Source of the DNA: Chryseobacterium sp. POL2
GTDB lineage: Bacteria > Bacteroidota > Bacteroidia > Flavobacteriales > Weeksellaceae
Assembly (NCBI RefSeq): GCF_011058315.1
Contig: NZ_CP049298.1
Location: 248,001 to 312,000, forward strand
Reading direction: 5' to 3'
DNA length: 64,000 nucleotides
Shown: piece by piece, positions 1-9,371 of the stretch
Layout: each line of letters begins with the position of its first letter
How positions within the stretch are numbered: the stretch's first letter is position 1
The notes under the pieces: model-generated
What the model was told of the DNA's origin: nothing
Database searches by the model: none
The model's input: only the letters and a program-made list of their open reading frames with translations
Translations under genes and position numbers: made by a program

Positions 1-2108
1 TAATTGCCGGAAGCGACAAACGTGGCGCCATATATGGTGTTTATGAATTTTCTAAACAAATAGGGGTTTCGCCTTGGCATTATTGGGCAGATGTTCCTGT
101 TGAGAAAAAAGATAATCTTTACTTCAAAAAAGGAACTTATACCGATGGTGAACCAGAAGTTGAGCTTCGAGGAATTTTTTTGAATGATGAAGAACCTTCA
201 TTAGGCGGTTGGGCAAGACATACTTATGGAGGATTTAATTCTAAGTTTTATGAAAAAGTCTTCGAGTTGGTTCTACGTCTCAAAGGCAATTATATGTGGC
301 CAGCGATGTGGGGAAGCGCCTTCTACGATGATGATCCACAAAATGGAGAATTAGCAAACGAAATGGGCATCGTTATGGGAACTTCGCATCACGAGCCAAT
401 GGCTTTGGCACAACAAGATTGGCGACGTTATATTAAGAAAAACAATTTGCCTAATATTTGGGATTATAATAAAAATGCTAAAGTCTTAAACGAATTTTGG
501 ACTAAAGGTATCGAACGCAGCAACAATTGGGAACGTCTGGTAACCATGGGTATGCGTGGCGATGGTGACGAAGCGATGGAGGAAGGGACTAATATTTCTC
601 TTTTGGAAAATATCGTCAACAATCAACGTAAGATTATCGAAAAATCAACTGGAAAAAAAGCCAACAAAACACCGCAAGTTTGGGCTTTATACAAGGAAGT
701 TCAGGATTATTACGACGCGGGAATGCGCGTTCCGGATGATGTCATGTTATTGTTTTGTGATGATAATTGGGGCAATGTGAGAAAACTTCCAGATCTTACA
801 AAACCTTTACACAAAGGAGGTTACGGGATGTATTATCATTTTGACTATGTCGGAGGACCGCGCAATACGAAATGGATTAATATTAGCCCAATTCAAAGAA
901 TTTGGGAACAAATGAATCTAACCTACGAACATGAAGTGAAAAAACTTTGGGTGGTGAATGTTGGGGATCTAAAACCAATGGAATTTCCGATTTCATTTTT
1001 TATGGATATGGCATGGGATCCAAAACGTTTTAATCAAGATAATTTGATGGCTTATACCGAAGAATGGGCTTCGCAACAATTTGGAGAACAACATTCGAAA
1101 GCAATTGCCAGAATGATTAATTTGTACACCAAATACAACCGTCGCGTAACGCCAGAAATGCTGGATGATAAAACTTACAATCTCGAAAATTATAACGAAT
1201 TCGAGCGTGTTGTTAACGAATACCAAAGCCTCGCGCTGGAAGCAAATAGATTGTATAACAAAATACCCCAAGCTTACAAAGATGCTTATTTTCAATTGGT
1301 TTTGTATCCGATAGATGCCTCTAGTAATTTGTACGAAATGTATTTCAATATCGCTAAAAATAAAAAACTCGCCTCAGAAAATAAACTTGAAGCTAATGTT
1401 TTTGCGGAGATTGCAAAGCAAAAATTCGAGTACGATACTCATTTGAGTAACAAATACAACAACGAAATTGCAGGCGGAAAGTGGAAACATATGATGGACC
1501 AAATCCATATTGGTTACACCAATTGGCAACAACCTCAAAAGAATGAAATGCCCAAAGTGCTTCATGTAGAAGATCATACTGCTTCAAAATTGTTTAAAGA
1601 ACAAGACGGTTATGTTTCTATAGAAGCCGAAAACTTTGCCAGAAAAAATAATTCAACAACTATTGAATGGAAAGTGATTCCGGATTTCGGAAAAACAAAA
1701 TCAGGGATTACAACTTTCCCACAAAAGCTTTACCCAACTTCAAAAGACGATTTGTATGTTGAGTATGATATCGATTTTGCAACAACAGGTACTTTCGATA
1801 TCGAATTATTATTAGCACCGACGCTTAATTTTAATCACAACAAAGGATTACGTTACGAGTTGTCTTTAGACGGAAAAAATCCTCAAACAATTAATTTTAA
1901 TGGACATTATAAAGGCGAATTGGCAGAATGGCAAGCAGAGCACATCATCAAATCAAAATCTAAAATAGCGATTGATAAGCGAGGAAAACATTCGTTGAGA
2001 TTCAAAGTTTTGGAACCTGGTATTGTTCTTCAAAAAATACTCATTAACACTGGCGGGCTAAAGCCGTCTTATCTAGGCGCGCCAGAAAGTCCTTATACAC
2101 AAAATTAA
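1..2108 (+). CDS. GH115 xylan alpha-1,2-glucuronidase, 5' end cut by window edge
   Basis: The reading frame is open from base 3 and gives 701 residues without an N-terminus, so the gene begins outside the window. A TTG at 180 is in frame, but conserved family sequence (SDKRGAIYGVYEFS, then GVSPWHYWADVP) is already present upstream, so 180 is not the start. These motifs and the following LRGIFLNDEEP and GNYMWPAMWG segments are typical of glycoside hydrolase family 115. Known members remove (4-O-methyl)glucuronic acid from internal xylose units of intact glucuronoxylan. The C-terminal quarter looks like the all-beta accessory region of the family. One base separates its stop from the epimerase start at 2110. 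The rest of the xylan locus follows, which supports the substrate. Confidence 0.93.
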   Translation, partial: IAGSDKRGAIYGVYEFSKQIGVSPWHYWADVPVEKKDNLYFKKGTYTDGEPEVELRGIFLNDEEPSLGGWARHTYGGFNSKFYEKVFELVLRLKGNYMWPAMWGSAFYDDDPQNGELANEMGIVMGTSHHEPMALAQQDWRRYIKKNNLPNIWDYNKNAKVLNEFWTKGIERSNNWERLVTMGMRGDGDEAMEEGTNISLLENIVNNQRKIIEKSTGKKANKTPQVWALYKEVQDYYDAGMRVPDDVMLLFCDDNWGNVRKLPDLTKPLHKGGYGMYYHFDYVGGPRNTKWINISPIQRIWEQMNLTYEHEVKKLWVVNVGDLKPMEFPISFFMDMAWDPKRFNQDNLMAYTEEWASQQFGEQHSKAIARMINLYTKYNRRVTPEMLDDKTYNLENYNEFERVVNEYQSLALEANRLYNKIPQAYKDAYFQLVLYPIDASSNLYEMYFNIAKNKKLASENKLEANVFAEIAKQKFEYDTHLSNKYNNEIAGGKWKHMMDQIHIGYTNWQQPQKNEMPKVLHVEDHTASKLFKEQDGYVSIEAENFARKNNSTTIEWKVIPDFGKTKSGITTFPQKLYPTSKDDLYVEYDIDFATTGTFDIELLLAPTLNFNHNKGLRYELSLDGKNPQTINFNGHYKGELAEWQAEHIIKSKSKIAIDKRGKHSLRFKVLEPGIVLQKILINTGGLKPSYLGAPESPYTQN

Positions 2109-2109
2109 A

Positions 2110-3177
2110 ATGACGATAAAACCAATTAACATACAGACAATTGGCGAAATGCCAGACGGGACTTTGGTTAAAGAATTTACGTTGACCAACCAAAATGGAA
2201 TGTCGCTTAAAGTTATCAATCTTGGCGGAATTATCACATCAGTATCAACGCCTGACAAAAATGGAGTTTTCCAAGACATTATTTTGGGATATTCGGATTC
2301 TGCCGATTATATTCTTGGAAATCCTAATTATTTTGGAGCCATTATCGGACCTTATGCTAATAGGATTGCTGGGGGAAAGTTTAAAATTAATCATCAAGTT
2401 TATAATCTAGAAGTTAACGACGGCGAAAATACTTTGCATGGTGGAAACTCTGGATTCCATAACCAAATTTGGGATGTTGAGATTTTGCAAAATACGGTTT
2501 TCCAAACCTTGAAATTGACCTATATTAGTCCAGATGGCAAAGGTGGTTTTCCTGGAAATCTTAAAGTAATAGTTTATTATACACTGACCAATAATGATGA
2601 ACTCCAGATTACTTACCAAGCTACGACTGACAAAACCAGCATTATTAATCTCACGCAACATGCTTATTTTAATCTTTCGGGAGATTTTTCGAAAGAGATT
2701 CTGGATCATGAGTGTCAATTCAATGCCTCTAGTTTTATTCCGATTGATAAAAATGCTATTCCGTTGGGAAATGTTAAAAGTGTTGAAAATTCCGCTTTCG
2801 ATTTTAGAATTTCAAAAAAAATTGGCGAGCATATTAACAGCGAAGAAGAACAAATCCAAGTCGGAAAGGGTTACGATCATACTATGGTGATGGATGGTGC
2901 TGGGTTTCGATATTTTGGGGAAATTTTCCACACGACATCGGGTAGAATAATGCAGATTTTCTCGGATCAACCAGGTTTTCAACTGTATTCGGGAAATCAT
3001 TTAGAATCTGATATTCGATGCAAAACTGATGAGAAGCTCAAAAAAAGAACAGGCTTTTGTATAGAAACTCAGGCTTTTCCAGATTCTCCAAATCAGGCAG
3101 AATTTCCAAAGTTTATCTTGAATCCAAATGAGACCTACCGTACCAAAACAGTTTTTAAATTTTTAATAAACAAATAA
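2110..3177 (+). CDS. galM: Aldose 1-epimerase (galactose mutarotase family)
   Basis: This 355-residue protein matches the usual mutarotase length. It interconverts the alpha and beta anomers of free sugars. The sequence shows TLHGG with His110, NLTQHAYFNLSG with His184 (the expected general acid) and GFCIETQAFPD with Glu319 (the expected base). No signal peptide is evident, so it probably acts in the cytoplasm. It starts one base after the GH115 stop and is surely co-transcribed with it. In a xylan locus it would act on xylose, arabinose or other released sugars; the exact sugar cannot be read from the sequence. Confidence 0.93.
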   Translation: MTIKPINIQTIGEMPDGTLVKEFTLTNQNGMSLKVINLGGIITSVSTPDKNGVFQDIILGYSDSADYILGNPNYFGAIIGPYANRIAGGKFKINHQVYNLEVNDGENTLHGGNSGFHNQIWDVEILQNTVFQTLKLTYISPDGKGGFPGNLKVIVYYTLTNNDELQITYQATTDKTSIINLTQHAYFNLSGDFSKEILDHECQFNASSFIPIDKNAIPLGNVKSVENSAFDFRISKKIGEHINSEEEQIQVGKGYDHTMVMDGAGFRYFGEIFHTTSGRIMQIFSDQPGFQLYSGNHLESDIRCKTDEKLKKRTGFCIETQAFPDSPNQAEFPKFILNPNETYRTKTVFKFLINK

Positions 3178-3839
3178 ATAATGTATAACAAAACCAATAT
3201 TAATAACGAAAAATTGGTCAATATTTAGCATTTGTATTGCGGTAATAAGTGCGATTTTAATTTTTTAATATCTTAAAAATCTTGATTGCCTCTATTTTTG
3301 GTGAATTTAATTGTTAATATTGATGTTTTTAAAGCAGTTATTAGATGAAATTATTAATAATTAAATGTTAAATTAATGTTAAAGTTAATCTATTGTCCTT
3401 TGCTTCAAAAGAAAATAAAAGCCCAAAAGGATATTGTAAAAAATACGATAAGTAAACTAAAGATTTTTTATAGACTTTATAAGACTGTTTTATAGCTTGT
3501 TATTAAAGATGTTGCCGTGAATAATTTGGACGGTTTTATTTTCTTATTTTGTATGATAAGTATGGGGCTTTTCTCTTTATTACTCGGTGTTTTGTTGTTG
3601 TGTTTTTGTTTGTATTCGCATTTTGTTGATTTGGATTCTTTGGTTTGTTAAGAGAAAATTTTATTTTAGAAAAACACAAATTGATGGTTTTGTAGATTAT
3701 AAAATGATAAAGTGGATTTTATGGAGAATAACCACATTTTAATAAAACTTTTAACTCATTAATTTTTTTTTGAAATGCAGAATTGGCGTTAAGACACCAA
3801 GATCGCCATACTTAACTTTTTTTAGCACCAGTAATTATT
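3178..3839. other. 660-bp non-coding gap inside the xylan locus
   Basis: This AT-rich stretch separates the GH115-galM pair from the esterase-to-GH67 run. No credible gene is visible. It contains short direct repeats around 3360-3385 (TTAATGTTAAA-like) and around 3467-3500 (TTATAGACT, TTATAAGACT, TTTATAG, about one helical turn apart), and a TATTTTTG box at 3293-3300 without a good -33 partner. It is long enough to hold the promoter and operators of the downstream operon. That role is an inference from position. Confidence 0.45.
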
Positions 3840-5762
3840 ATGAAAATATTTGTCAAAGCTTATCTCTCGCTTTTTGTTTGTTGCATTTTGGGAACGCTTC
3901 AAAATCTTGAAGCCAAAGTAAAACTTCCTGCTTTGGTCTCCGACGGAATGGTTTTACAACGTGACCAAAAACTTAGAATTTGGGGGAAAGCTGATGTGGG
4001 AGAAAAAGTTGATGTACATTTTAAGAACAAATATTACACAACAAAAGCCGATGCTAAAGGCGATTGGTCCTTAATCTTACCAGCAGTGAAAGCTGGCGGG
4101 CCATACACAATGCAGATTAATGATATTCTTTTAAAAGATATCCTCATAGGTGACGTGTGGCTGACTTCTGGACAATCGAATATGGAACTACCAATGTATC
4201 GTGTAAGAACACTTTATCCAGACGAGCTACAAAATGCTAACAATCCTAATATTCGGTTTTTTACAGTTCCTCAAAAATATAATTTTAAAAGTCCACAAAC
4301 AGATTTGGAAAACGGAACTTGGGAAATCACGAATCCACAAACGATAAACAATTTTTCTGCGGCAGCTTATTTTTTTGCAAAAGATATTAACGCTAAATAT
4401 AAAATCCCTGTAGGTATAATACATGCCAGTTTGGGAGGTTCTCCAATACAAGCCTGGATGGATATTAAAACATTAAGAAAATATCCCGAATATATTGCAG
4501 AAGCTCAAAAATGGAATAATGATGAACTTATAAAATCTACAGAGTTGAATGAAAAGTCATTAGCCGATACTTGGTATTCTGAGCTTAATCAAAATGATAT
4601 TGGGCTTAGCCAAGATTGGAAAAGTAATCAGACAAATTATTCGGATTGGAAGATTATAAAAATGCCTAGTTCTTGGGAGAATCAGGAAAGCGCTTTCGAC
4701 GGATCTGTTTGGTTAAAAAAAGAAATTTTTATTCCAAAAAATAAAGAAGGAAAAGCAGCTTTTCTTAATCTTGGTAGAATAAAAGATGCTGATGAAACCT
4801 ACGTTAACGGAATTAAAGTCGGCAATATAACGTATGAATATCCGCCACGTTGGTACAACATTCCCTCAGGTTTATTAAAGTCAGGTAAAAATATTATCAC
4901 CGTTCGTGTTATTAACGGAAGTGGAAAAGGCGAGTTTATCGCAGACAAACCTTATTATTTAGAAATTGACGGACAAAAAATAGATCTCAGGGGTGATTGG
5001 TATTACAAGATTGGGACAAAAATGGATCGCATAGCACCTGGACAAACTTTTATCCGTTGGAAGCCAACAGGATTATACAACGCAATGATACATCCTATAA
5101 TCAACTATAATATAAAAGGCGCGCTTTGGTACCAAGGAGAAAGTAATACGAGCAAACCAAAAGAATATGGCGATTTGTTAACAAGTTTGATCGACGATTG
5201 GCGAACGAAATTTCAGCAAAAAAATATGCCTTTTTTAATCGTTCAGTTGGCCAATTTTATGGAACCAAAAAAGCAAGCATTAGAAAGTAATTGGGCAGAA
5301 TTAAGAAATCAACAACGAAAAATTTCACAAAAGCTTTCTCATACAGGATTAGCTGTCGCGATTGATCTAGGAGAATGGAATGATATTCACCCTTTGGACA
5401 AAAAAAGCATCGGCGATAGATTGGCTTTACAAGCAGAAAAGCTTTCCTACAAAGCCAATATTATTGCAGATGGACCAATTTATCAATCCGTGAAATTCGA
5501 AAATAATAAAGCTATACTTAGTTTTAAAAAAGGAACTAATGATTTTCAAAATGTTCAAGAGCTGAAAGGATTTGCTATTAAAAATAAAGAAGGCAAATGG
5601 TTTTGGGCTAATGCCAAAATCCAAGCTGATAAGATTATTGTATGGAATGACGAGGTGTTAGAGCCAATTGCTGTTAGGTATGCGTGGGCTGATAATCCGG
5701 ATCATGCAAATCTCAGAAACCAATCTGGACTTCCTGCGTCGCCATTTACAACAGAAGAATAA
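3840..5762 (+). CDS. Secreted SGNH/sialate-O-acetylesterase-like carbohydrate esterase, likely xylan acetylesterase
   Basis: The 640-residue protein has an N-terminal signal peptide (about residues 1-25, ending LEAKV). It has a split SGNH hydrolase fold. Block I is GQSNM with nucleophile Ser113. A second block is WYQGESN near residues 430-436. The late DIHP motif supplies Asp515 and His517. Between the halves, about residues 260-370 form a beta-galactosidase-like jelly roll (VWLKKEIF, DADETYVNG). A SASA domain interrupted by a jelly roll is the architecture described for CE20 xylan acetylesterases and for Bacteroidota sialate O-acetylesterases. With xylanolytic neighbours and no sialic-acid genes, removal of acetyl groups from xylan is the better reading. 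It leads the run ending with GH67. Confidence 0.85.
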   Translation: MKIFVKAYLSLFVCCILGTLQNLEAKVKLPALVSDGMVLQRDQKLRIWGKADVGEKVDVHFKNKYYTTKADAKGDWSLILPAVKAGGPYTMQINDILLKDILIGDVWLTSGQSNMELPMYRVRTLYPDELQNANNPNIRFFTVPQKYNFKSPQTDLENGTWEITNPQTINNFSAAAYFFAKDINAKYKIPVGIIHASLGGSPIQAWMDIKTLRKYPEYIAEAQKWNNDELIKSTELNEKSLADTWYSELNQNDIGLSQDWKSNQTNYSDWKIIKMPSSWENQESAFDGSVWLKKEIFIPKNKEGKAAFLNLGRIKDADETYVNGIKVGNITYEYPPRWYNIPSGLLKSGKNIITVRVINGSGKGEFIADKPYYLEIDGQKIDLRGDWYYKIGTKMDRIAPGQTFIRWKPTGLYNAMIHPIINYNIKGALWYQGESNTSKPKEYGDLLTSLIDDWRTKFQQKNMPFLIVQLANFMEPKKQALESNWAELRNQQRKISQKLSHTGLAVAIDLGEWNDIHPLDKKSIGDRLALQAEKLSYKANIIADGPIYQSVKFENNKAILSFKKGTNDFQNVQELKGFAIKNKEGKWFWANAKIQADKIIVWNDEVLEPIAVRYAWADNPDHANLRNQSGLPASPFTTEE

Positions 5763-5777
5763 TTAAATTAATTTGAA

Positions 5778-7226
5778 ATGAAAAATATATCCTCAAAAAT
5801 ATCTGTCTTCGAAAAAGTAGGTTATAGTCTTGGAGATTTAGCCGCGAATTTGGTGTTCCAAACTTTAGTTACCTATTTAGCTTATTTTTATACAGACATT
5901 TATGGATTAAAAGCCGAAGATGCGTCTTTGATTACTTTATCGGTAGGTTTGGTCGCGGGCTTTGGATTCAATCCACTTATTGGGGCTTTGGCGGACAGAA
6001 CATTGTCCAAATGGGGAAAATTTCGCCCATGGATTTTGTTTACTGCCATCCCGTTGGGGATTGCAGCGCTGTTGGCTTTTAGTACACCAGATTTCGATTA
6101 TAAAGGAAAAGTAATATATGCGGCGATAACTTACAGCATTTTATTATTACTTTATGCTGCTAATAACTTGCCTTATTCCGCGCTTAGTGGTGTTATTACA
6201 GGCGATATGGGCGAGCGTAACAGCATCTCATCCTATCGTTTTGTAGCGGTGATGTTCGCGCAGTTTTTTGTTCAGGTTTTTATGTTGCCGATTATTTTAT
6301 CCGTTGGTAATGGTGATAAAGCTGCGGGAATAGAGGTGGTCATGACATGGCTGGCTGTTATTGGAACGCTGATGTTGCTCATTACATTTTTTACTACTAA
6401 AGAAAGAGTTGTTCCTACCGAAGCGCAGAAGTCCGATCTGAAATCTGATTTGAAAGATTTATTTAAAAACAAACCTTGGCTTATTATGCTAAGTGTTACA
6501 ACATTAGTTTTTATTACACTTGCCATGAAGGGTGGTGCTTACGTGTATTATTTTAATAACTATGTCGATGAAAAAGCTCTAGCAAGCTTTATCGCGCCAA
6601 TAACAGTTTTTTTTAATTCCATTGGGATGAATTTTTTCGGTGAAGATGTTAAATCTGCTGGTTTTGGACTTTTCAATGCAGGCGGTATTATTATGATGAT
6701 TATCGGAATTACTTTTTCTAAAAACTTAGCGGATAAATATGGTAAGAGAGATGTGTTCATGGCGTCTTTGTTTGTATCAACCTTGTTTATTCTAATGTTT
6801 ATGTTTTACCCTCCCGAGTCGGTGTCAATGATGTTTTTATCACAGATTTTGCATGGCTTTTTCTATGGAATTGGTACACCCTTGTTATGGGCGATGATTG
6901 CCGATGTAGCTGATTACTCCGAATGGAAAAATAAGCGTCGTGCCACAGCCATTATTTTTTCAGCGATGATGGTTGGGCTAAAAGTTGGTTTGTCAATAGG
7001 AAGTGCTTTGGTGGCGTGGGTTATTAGCCAATATGGTTATATTTCAATTGAAAGTGGTGTACACATGACACAACCAGAAAGCGTTGCGGAAGGAGCCAAA
7101 TTATTAGTGAGTGTTTTCCCTGCAATTCCTTTTCTTTTGGCTTGTGGATTACTTGCTTTTTACTCAATTAATAAAAAAATGGAAGTTCAAATCGAACATG
7201 ATTTGGCTGAAAGACGAAATAAATAA
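5778..7226 (+). CDS. GPH-family (MFS) sugar:cation symporter, probable xyloside transporter
   Basis: The 482-residue integral membrane protein has about 12 hydrophobic segments. The N-terminal EKVGYSLGDLAANL and the loop ADRTLSKWGKFRPWIL are hallmarks of the glycoside-pentoside-hexuronide:cation symporter family. Members import oligosaccharides or uronides across the inner membrane with Na+ or H+. It lies 15 bases after the esterase and two bases before the GH10 gene. This transporter/GH10/GH43 order is well known in xylan loci of Bacteroidota, so xylooligosaccharides, possibly glucuronylated, are the likely cargo. Substrate and coupling ion are inferred. Confidence 0.9.
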   Translation: MKNISSKISVFEKVGYSLGDLAANLVFQTLVTYLAYFYTDIYGLKAEDASLITLSVGLVAGFGFNPLIGALADRTLSKWGKFRPWILFTAIPLGIAALLAFSTPDFDYKGKVIYAAITYSILLLLYAANNLPYSALSGVITGDMGERNSISSYRFVAVMFAQFFVQVFMLPIILSVGNGDKAAGIEVVMTWLAVIGTLMLLITFFTTKERVVPTEAQKSDLKSDLKDLFKNKPWLIMLSVTTLVFITLAMKGGAYVYYFNNYVDEKALASFIAPITVFFNSIGMNFFGEDVKSAGFGLFNAGGIIMMIIGITFSKNLADKYGKRDVFMASLFVSTLFILMFMFYPPESVSMMFLSQILHGFFYGIGTPLLWAMIADVADYSEWKNKRRATAIIFSAMMVGLKVGLSIGSALVAWVISQYGYISIESGVHMTQPESVAEGAKLLVSVFPAIPFLLACGLLAFYSINKKMEVQIEHDLAERRNK

Positions 7227-7228
7227 TT

Positions 7229-8350
7229 ATGAAAAAACGTATTATTTTAATGACTTTGTTAGGATTAGTATCCTATAAAGTTGGTGCCCAAACTAAGAAG
7301 TCTGCAAGTTTGAAGCAGGCTTACGCTAAAGATTTCTATATCGGAACCGCGCTTAATCTTCAACATATTCATGACAAAGACAAAAAAGGAATTAACATTA
7401 TTAAAAAAGATTTTTCCTCCATTGTCGCTGAAAACTGCATGAAAAGCATGTTCTTGCAACCTGTAGAAGGGCAATTCTTTTTTGATGATGCAGACAAGTT
7501 TGTGGCATTTGGTCAGCAGAACAATATGTTTACCATTGGTCATACTTTGGTGTGGCATTCGCAAGCGCCAGATTGGTTTTTTGTTGATAAAGACGGGAAA
7601 AATGTATCTGCTGACGTTCTCAAGCAACGTATGAAAAATCATATCCAAACCGTTGTTTCTCGCTACAAAGGAAAGATTAAAGGCTGGGACGTTGTCAACG
7701 AAGCGATTATGGAAGATGGCTCTTACAGGAAATCTAAATTTTATGAAATTCTAGGAGAGGAGTTTATTCCTTTAGCGTTCCAATGGGCTCACGAGGCAGA
7801 TCCCGACGCCGAATTGTATTATAACGACTATAACGAATGGCATTCTGGAAAAGTACAACAAATAACCAAAATGATTAAAGATTTTAAATCTCGTGGAATC
7901 CGTATTGATGGTATCGGTATGCAAGCGCATGTCGGCTTAGATTACCCAAGTATTGAAGAATATGAAAAAGCCATTGTCGCTTATGCCAATGCAGGTGTTA
8001 AAGTAAGCGTAACCGAACTAGAAATTAGCGCTCTACCTTCTCCGCATAGGATATCATCCAACGTTGCCGATACACAAGCTTACGAAAAACAACTTAATCC
8101 TTACAATAATGGTATTTTACCAGCTGACGTAGAAGCGGCTTGGGAAAAACGCTATTTGGATTTTTTCAGTCTATTTCTAAAGCATAAAGACAAAGTGGAA
8201 AGAGTAACGCTGTGGGGCGTTACCGATGGCGATTCTTGGAAAAATGATTTCCCAATTGTTGGTCGAACAGATTATCCGCTCTTGTTTGATAGAAAATATA
8301 AGGAAAAACCAATTGTTAAAAAGCTGATACACTTAGCTAAAGAAAATTAG
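7229..8350 (+). CDS. GH10 endo-1,4-beta-xylanase
   Basis: A 373-residue protein with a signal peptide (about residues 1-20, ending VGAQ) and a single GH10 catalytic barrel. The acid/base Glu158 lies in WDVVNEAI and the nucleophile Glu263 in VTELEIS. Family blocks GHTLVWHSQ and GIGMQAHVG are also present. It hydrolyses internal beta-1,4-xylosidic bonds. The signal peptide has no lipobox, so a periplasmic location is likely, after outer-membrane uptake of long oligosaccharides. It starts two bases after the symporter stop and has no carbohydrate-binding module. Confidence 0.96.
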   Translation: MKKRIILMTLLGLVSYKVGAQTKKSASLKQAYAKDFYIGTALNLQHIHDKDKKGINIIKKDFSSIVAENCMKSMFLQPVEGQFFFDDADKFVAFGQQNNMFTIGHTLVWHSQAPDWFFVDKDGKNVSADVLKQRMKNHIQTVVSRYKGKIKGWDVVNEAIMEDGSYRKSKFYEILGEEFIPLAFQWAHEADPDAELYYNDYNEWHSGKVQQITKMIKDFKSRGIRIDGIGMQAHVGLDYPSIEEYEKAIVAYANAGVKVSVTELEISALPSPHRISSNVADTQAYEKQLNPYNNGILPADVEAAWEKRYLDFFSLFLKHKDKVERVTLWGVTDGDSWKNDFPIVGRTDYPLLFDRKYKEKPIVKKLIHLAKEN

Positions 8351-8370
8351 ATTTTTAAATATTAGAAAAG

Positions 8371-9345
8371 ATGATTATGAAGAAAGCAAAATATCTGTTC
8401 CCAAAAGATTATATGGCAGATCCATCTGTACATGTTTTTGAAGATAAAATTTATATCTATCCTTCACACGATCGCGAAAGCGGTATCGCAGAAAATGACA
8501 ACGGTGACCATTTCGATATGGCGGATTACCATGTATTTTCTTTGGATGATGTAGAAAATGGAGAAGTTACAGACCATGGCGTTGTGTTATCGGTACAAGA
8601 TATTCCATGGGCTGGCCGACAATTGTGGGATTGCGATGTGGCGCACAAAAATGGAAAATATTATATGTACTTCCCATTAAAGGATCAAAACGATATTTTC
8701 CGCATAGGCGTTGCTATAAGCGATAGACCTTATGGACCTTTTGTTCCCGAGAAACATCCGATAATGGGCAGTTACAGCATAGACCCATGTGTTTTTGAAG
8801 AAGATGGAAAACATTATATATATTTTGGCGGTATCTGGGGTGGACAACTTCAACGTTACCGAGATAACAAAGCTTTGGAAAGTGCCATTCTTCCAGAAAA
8901 CGACGAAGCAGCAATTTGTCCCAAAGTGTCCATTCTTCGCGATGATATGTTAGAGTTTGGAGAAGAGCCAAAAGATGTTTTAATTCTTGACGAAAATGGA
9001 AAACCTTTGCCTCATGGTGACCAGCATCGATTTTTCGAAGCTTCTTGGATGCATAAGCACAATGGCAAGTATTATTTCTCTTATTCTACAGGCGATACGC
9101 ATTTGCTTTGTTATGCAATTGGCGATAATCCTTACGGACCCTTCACTTATCAAGGTGTAATTTTAACACCAGTTGTTGGTTGGACAACGCATCATAGTAT
9201 TGTGGAATACAAAGGCAAAACATATTTGTTCTTCCATGATTCTGTACCGAGTGGTGGTAAAACCTGGCTTCGTAGTATGAAGGTTATTGAATTAGAATAT
9301 AATGAAGACGGGACTTTCAAAACCATTGAAGGTCTAGAAGCTTAA
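8371..9345 (+). CDS. GH43 beta-xylosidase / alpha-L-arabinofuranosidase
   Basis: This 324-residue protein is a single five-bladed GH43 domain without a signal peptide, so it is probably cytoplasmic. The catalytic acids are visible: Asp17 in MADPSV (base), Asp138 in SIDPCVF (pKa modulator) and Glu223 in FFEASWMH (acid). The repeated YYMYFPL and KHYIYFGG strands fit the fold. It lacks the C-terminal beta-sandwich of two-domain xylosidases. It probably splits imported xylooligosaccharides or removes arabinose; the sequence alone does not decide. A second ATG at codon 3 (8377) is an alternative start. Confidence 0.92.
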   Translation: MIMKKAKYLFPKDYMADPSVHVFEDKIYIYPSHDRESGIAENDNGDHFDMADYHVFSLDDVENGEVTDHGVVLSVQDIPWAGRQLWDCDVAHKNGKYYMYFPLKDQNDIFRIGVAISDRPYGPFVPEKHPIMGSYSIDPCVFEEDGKHYIYFGGIWGGQLQRYRDNKALESAILPENDEAAICPKVSILRDDMLEFGEEPKDVLILDENGKPLPHGDQHRFFEASWMHKHNGKYYFSYSTGDTHLLCYAIGDNPYGPFTYQGVILTPVVGWTTHHSIVEYKGKTYLFFHDSVPSGGKTWLRSMKVIELEYNEDGTFKTIEGLEA

Positions 9346-9371
9346 TTTTTTCGGTTTTAAAAATAAAAGTT

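Noticed and set aside
180-182. TTG at 180 as the start of the GH115 gene
   Set aside because: Conserved GH115 sequence continues upstream in the same frame to base 3, so the true start is outside the window.
3553-3651. A 32-residue hydrophobic reading frame in the gap before the esterase gene
   Set aside because: The strand is very T-rich, which makes hydrophobic codons by chance. No leader, partner or conservation can be shown.
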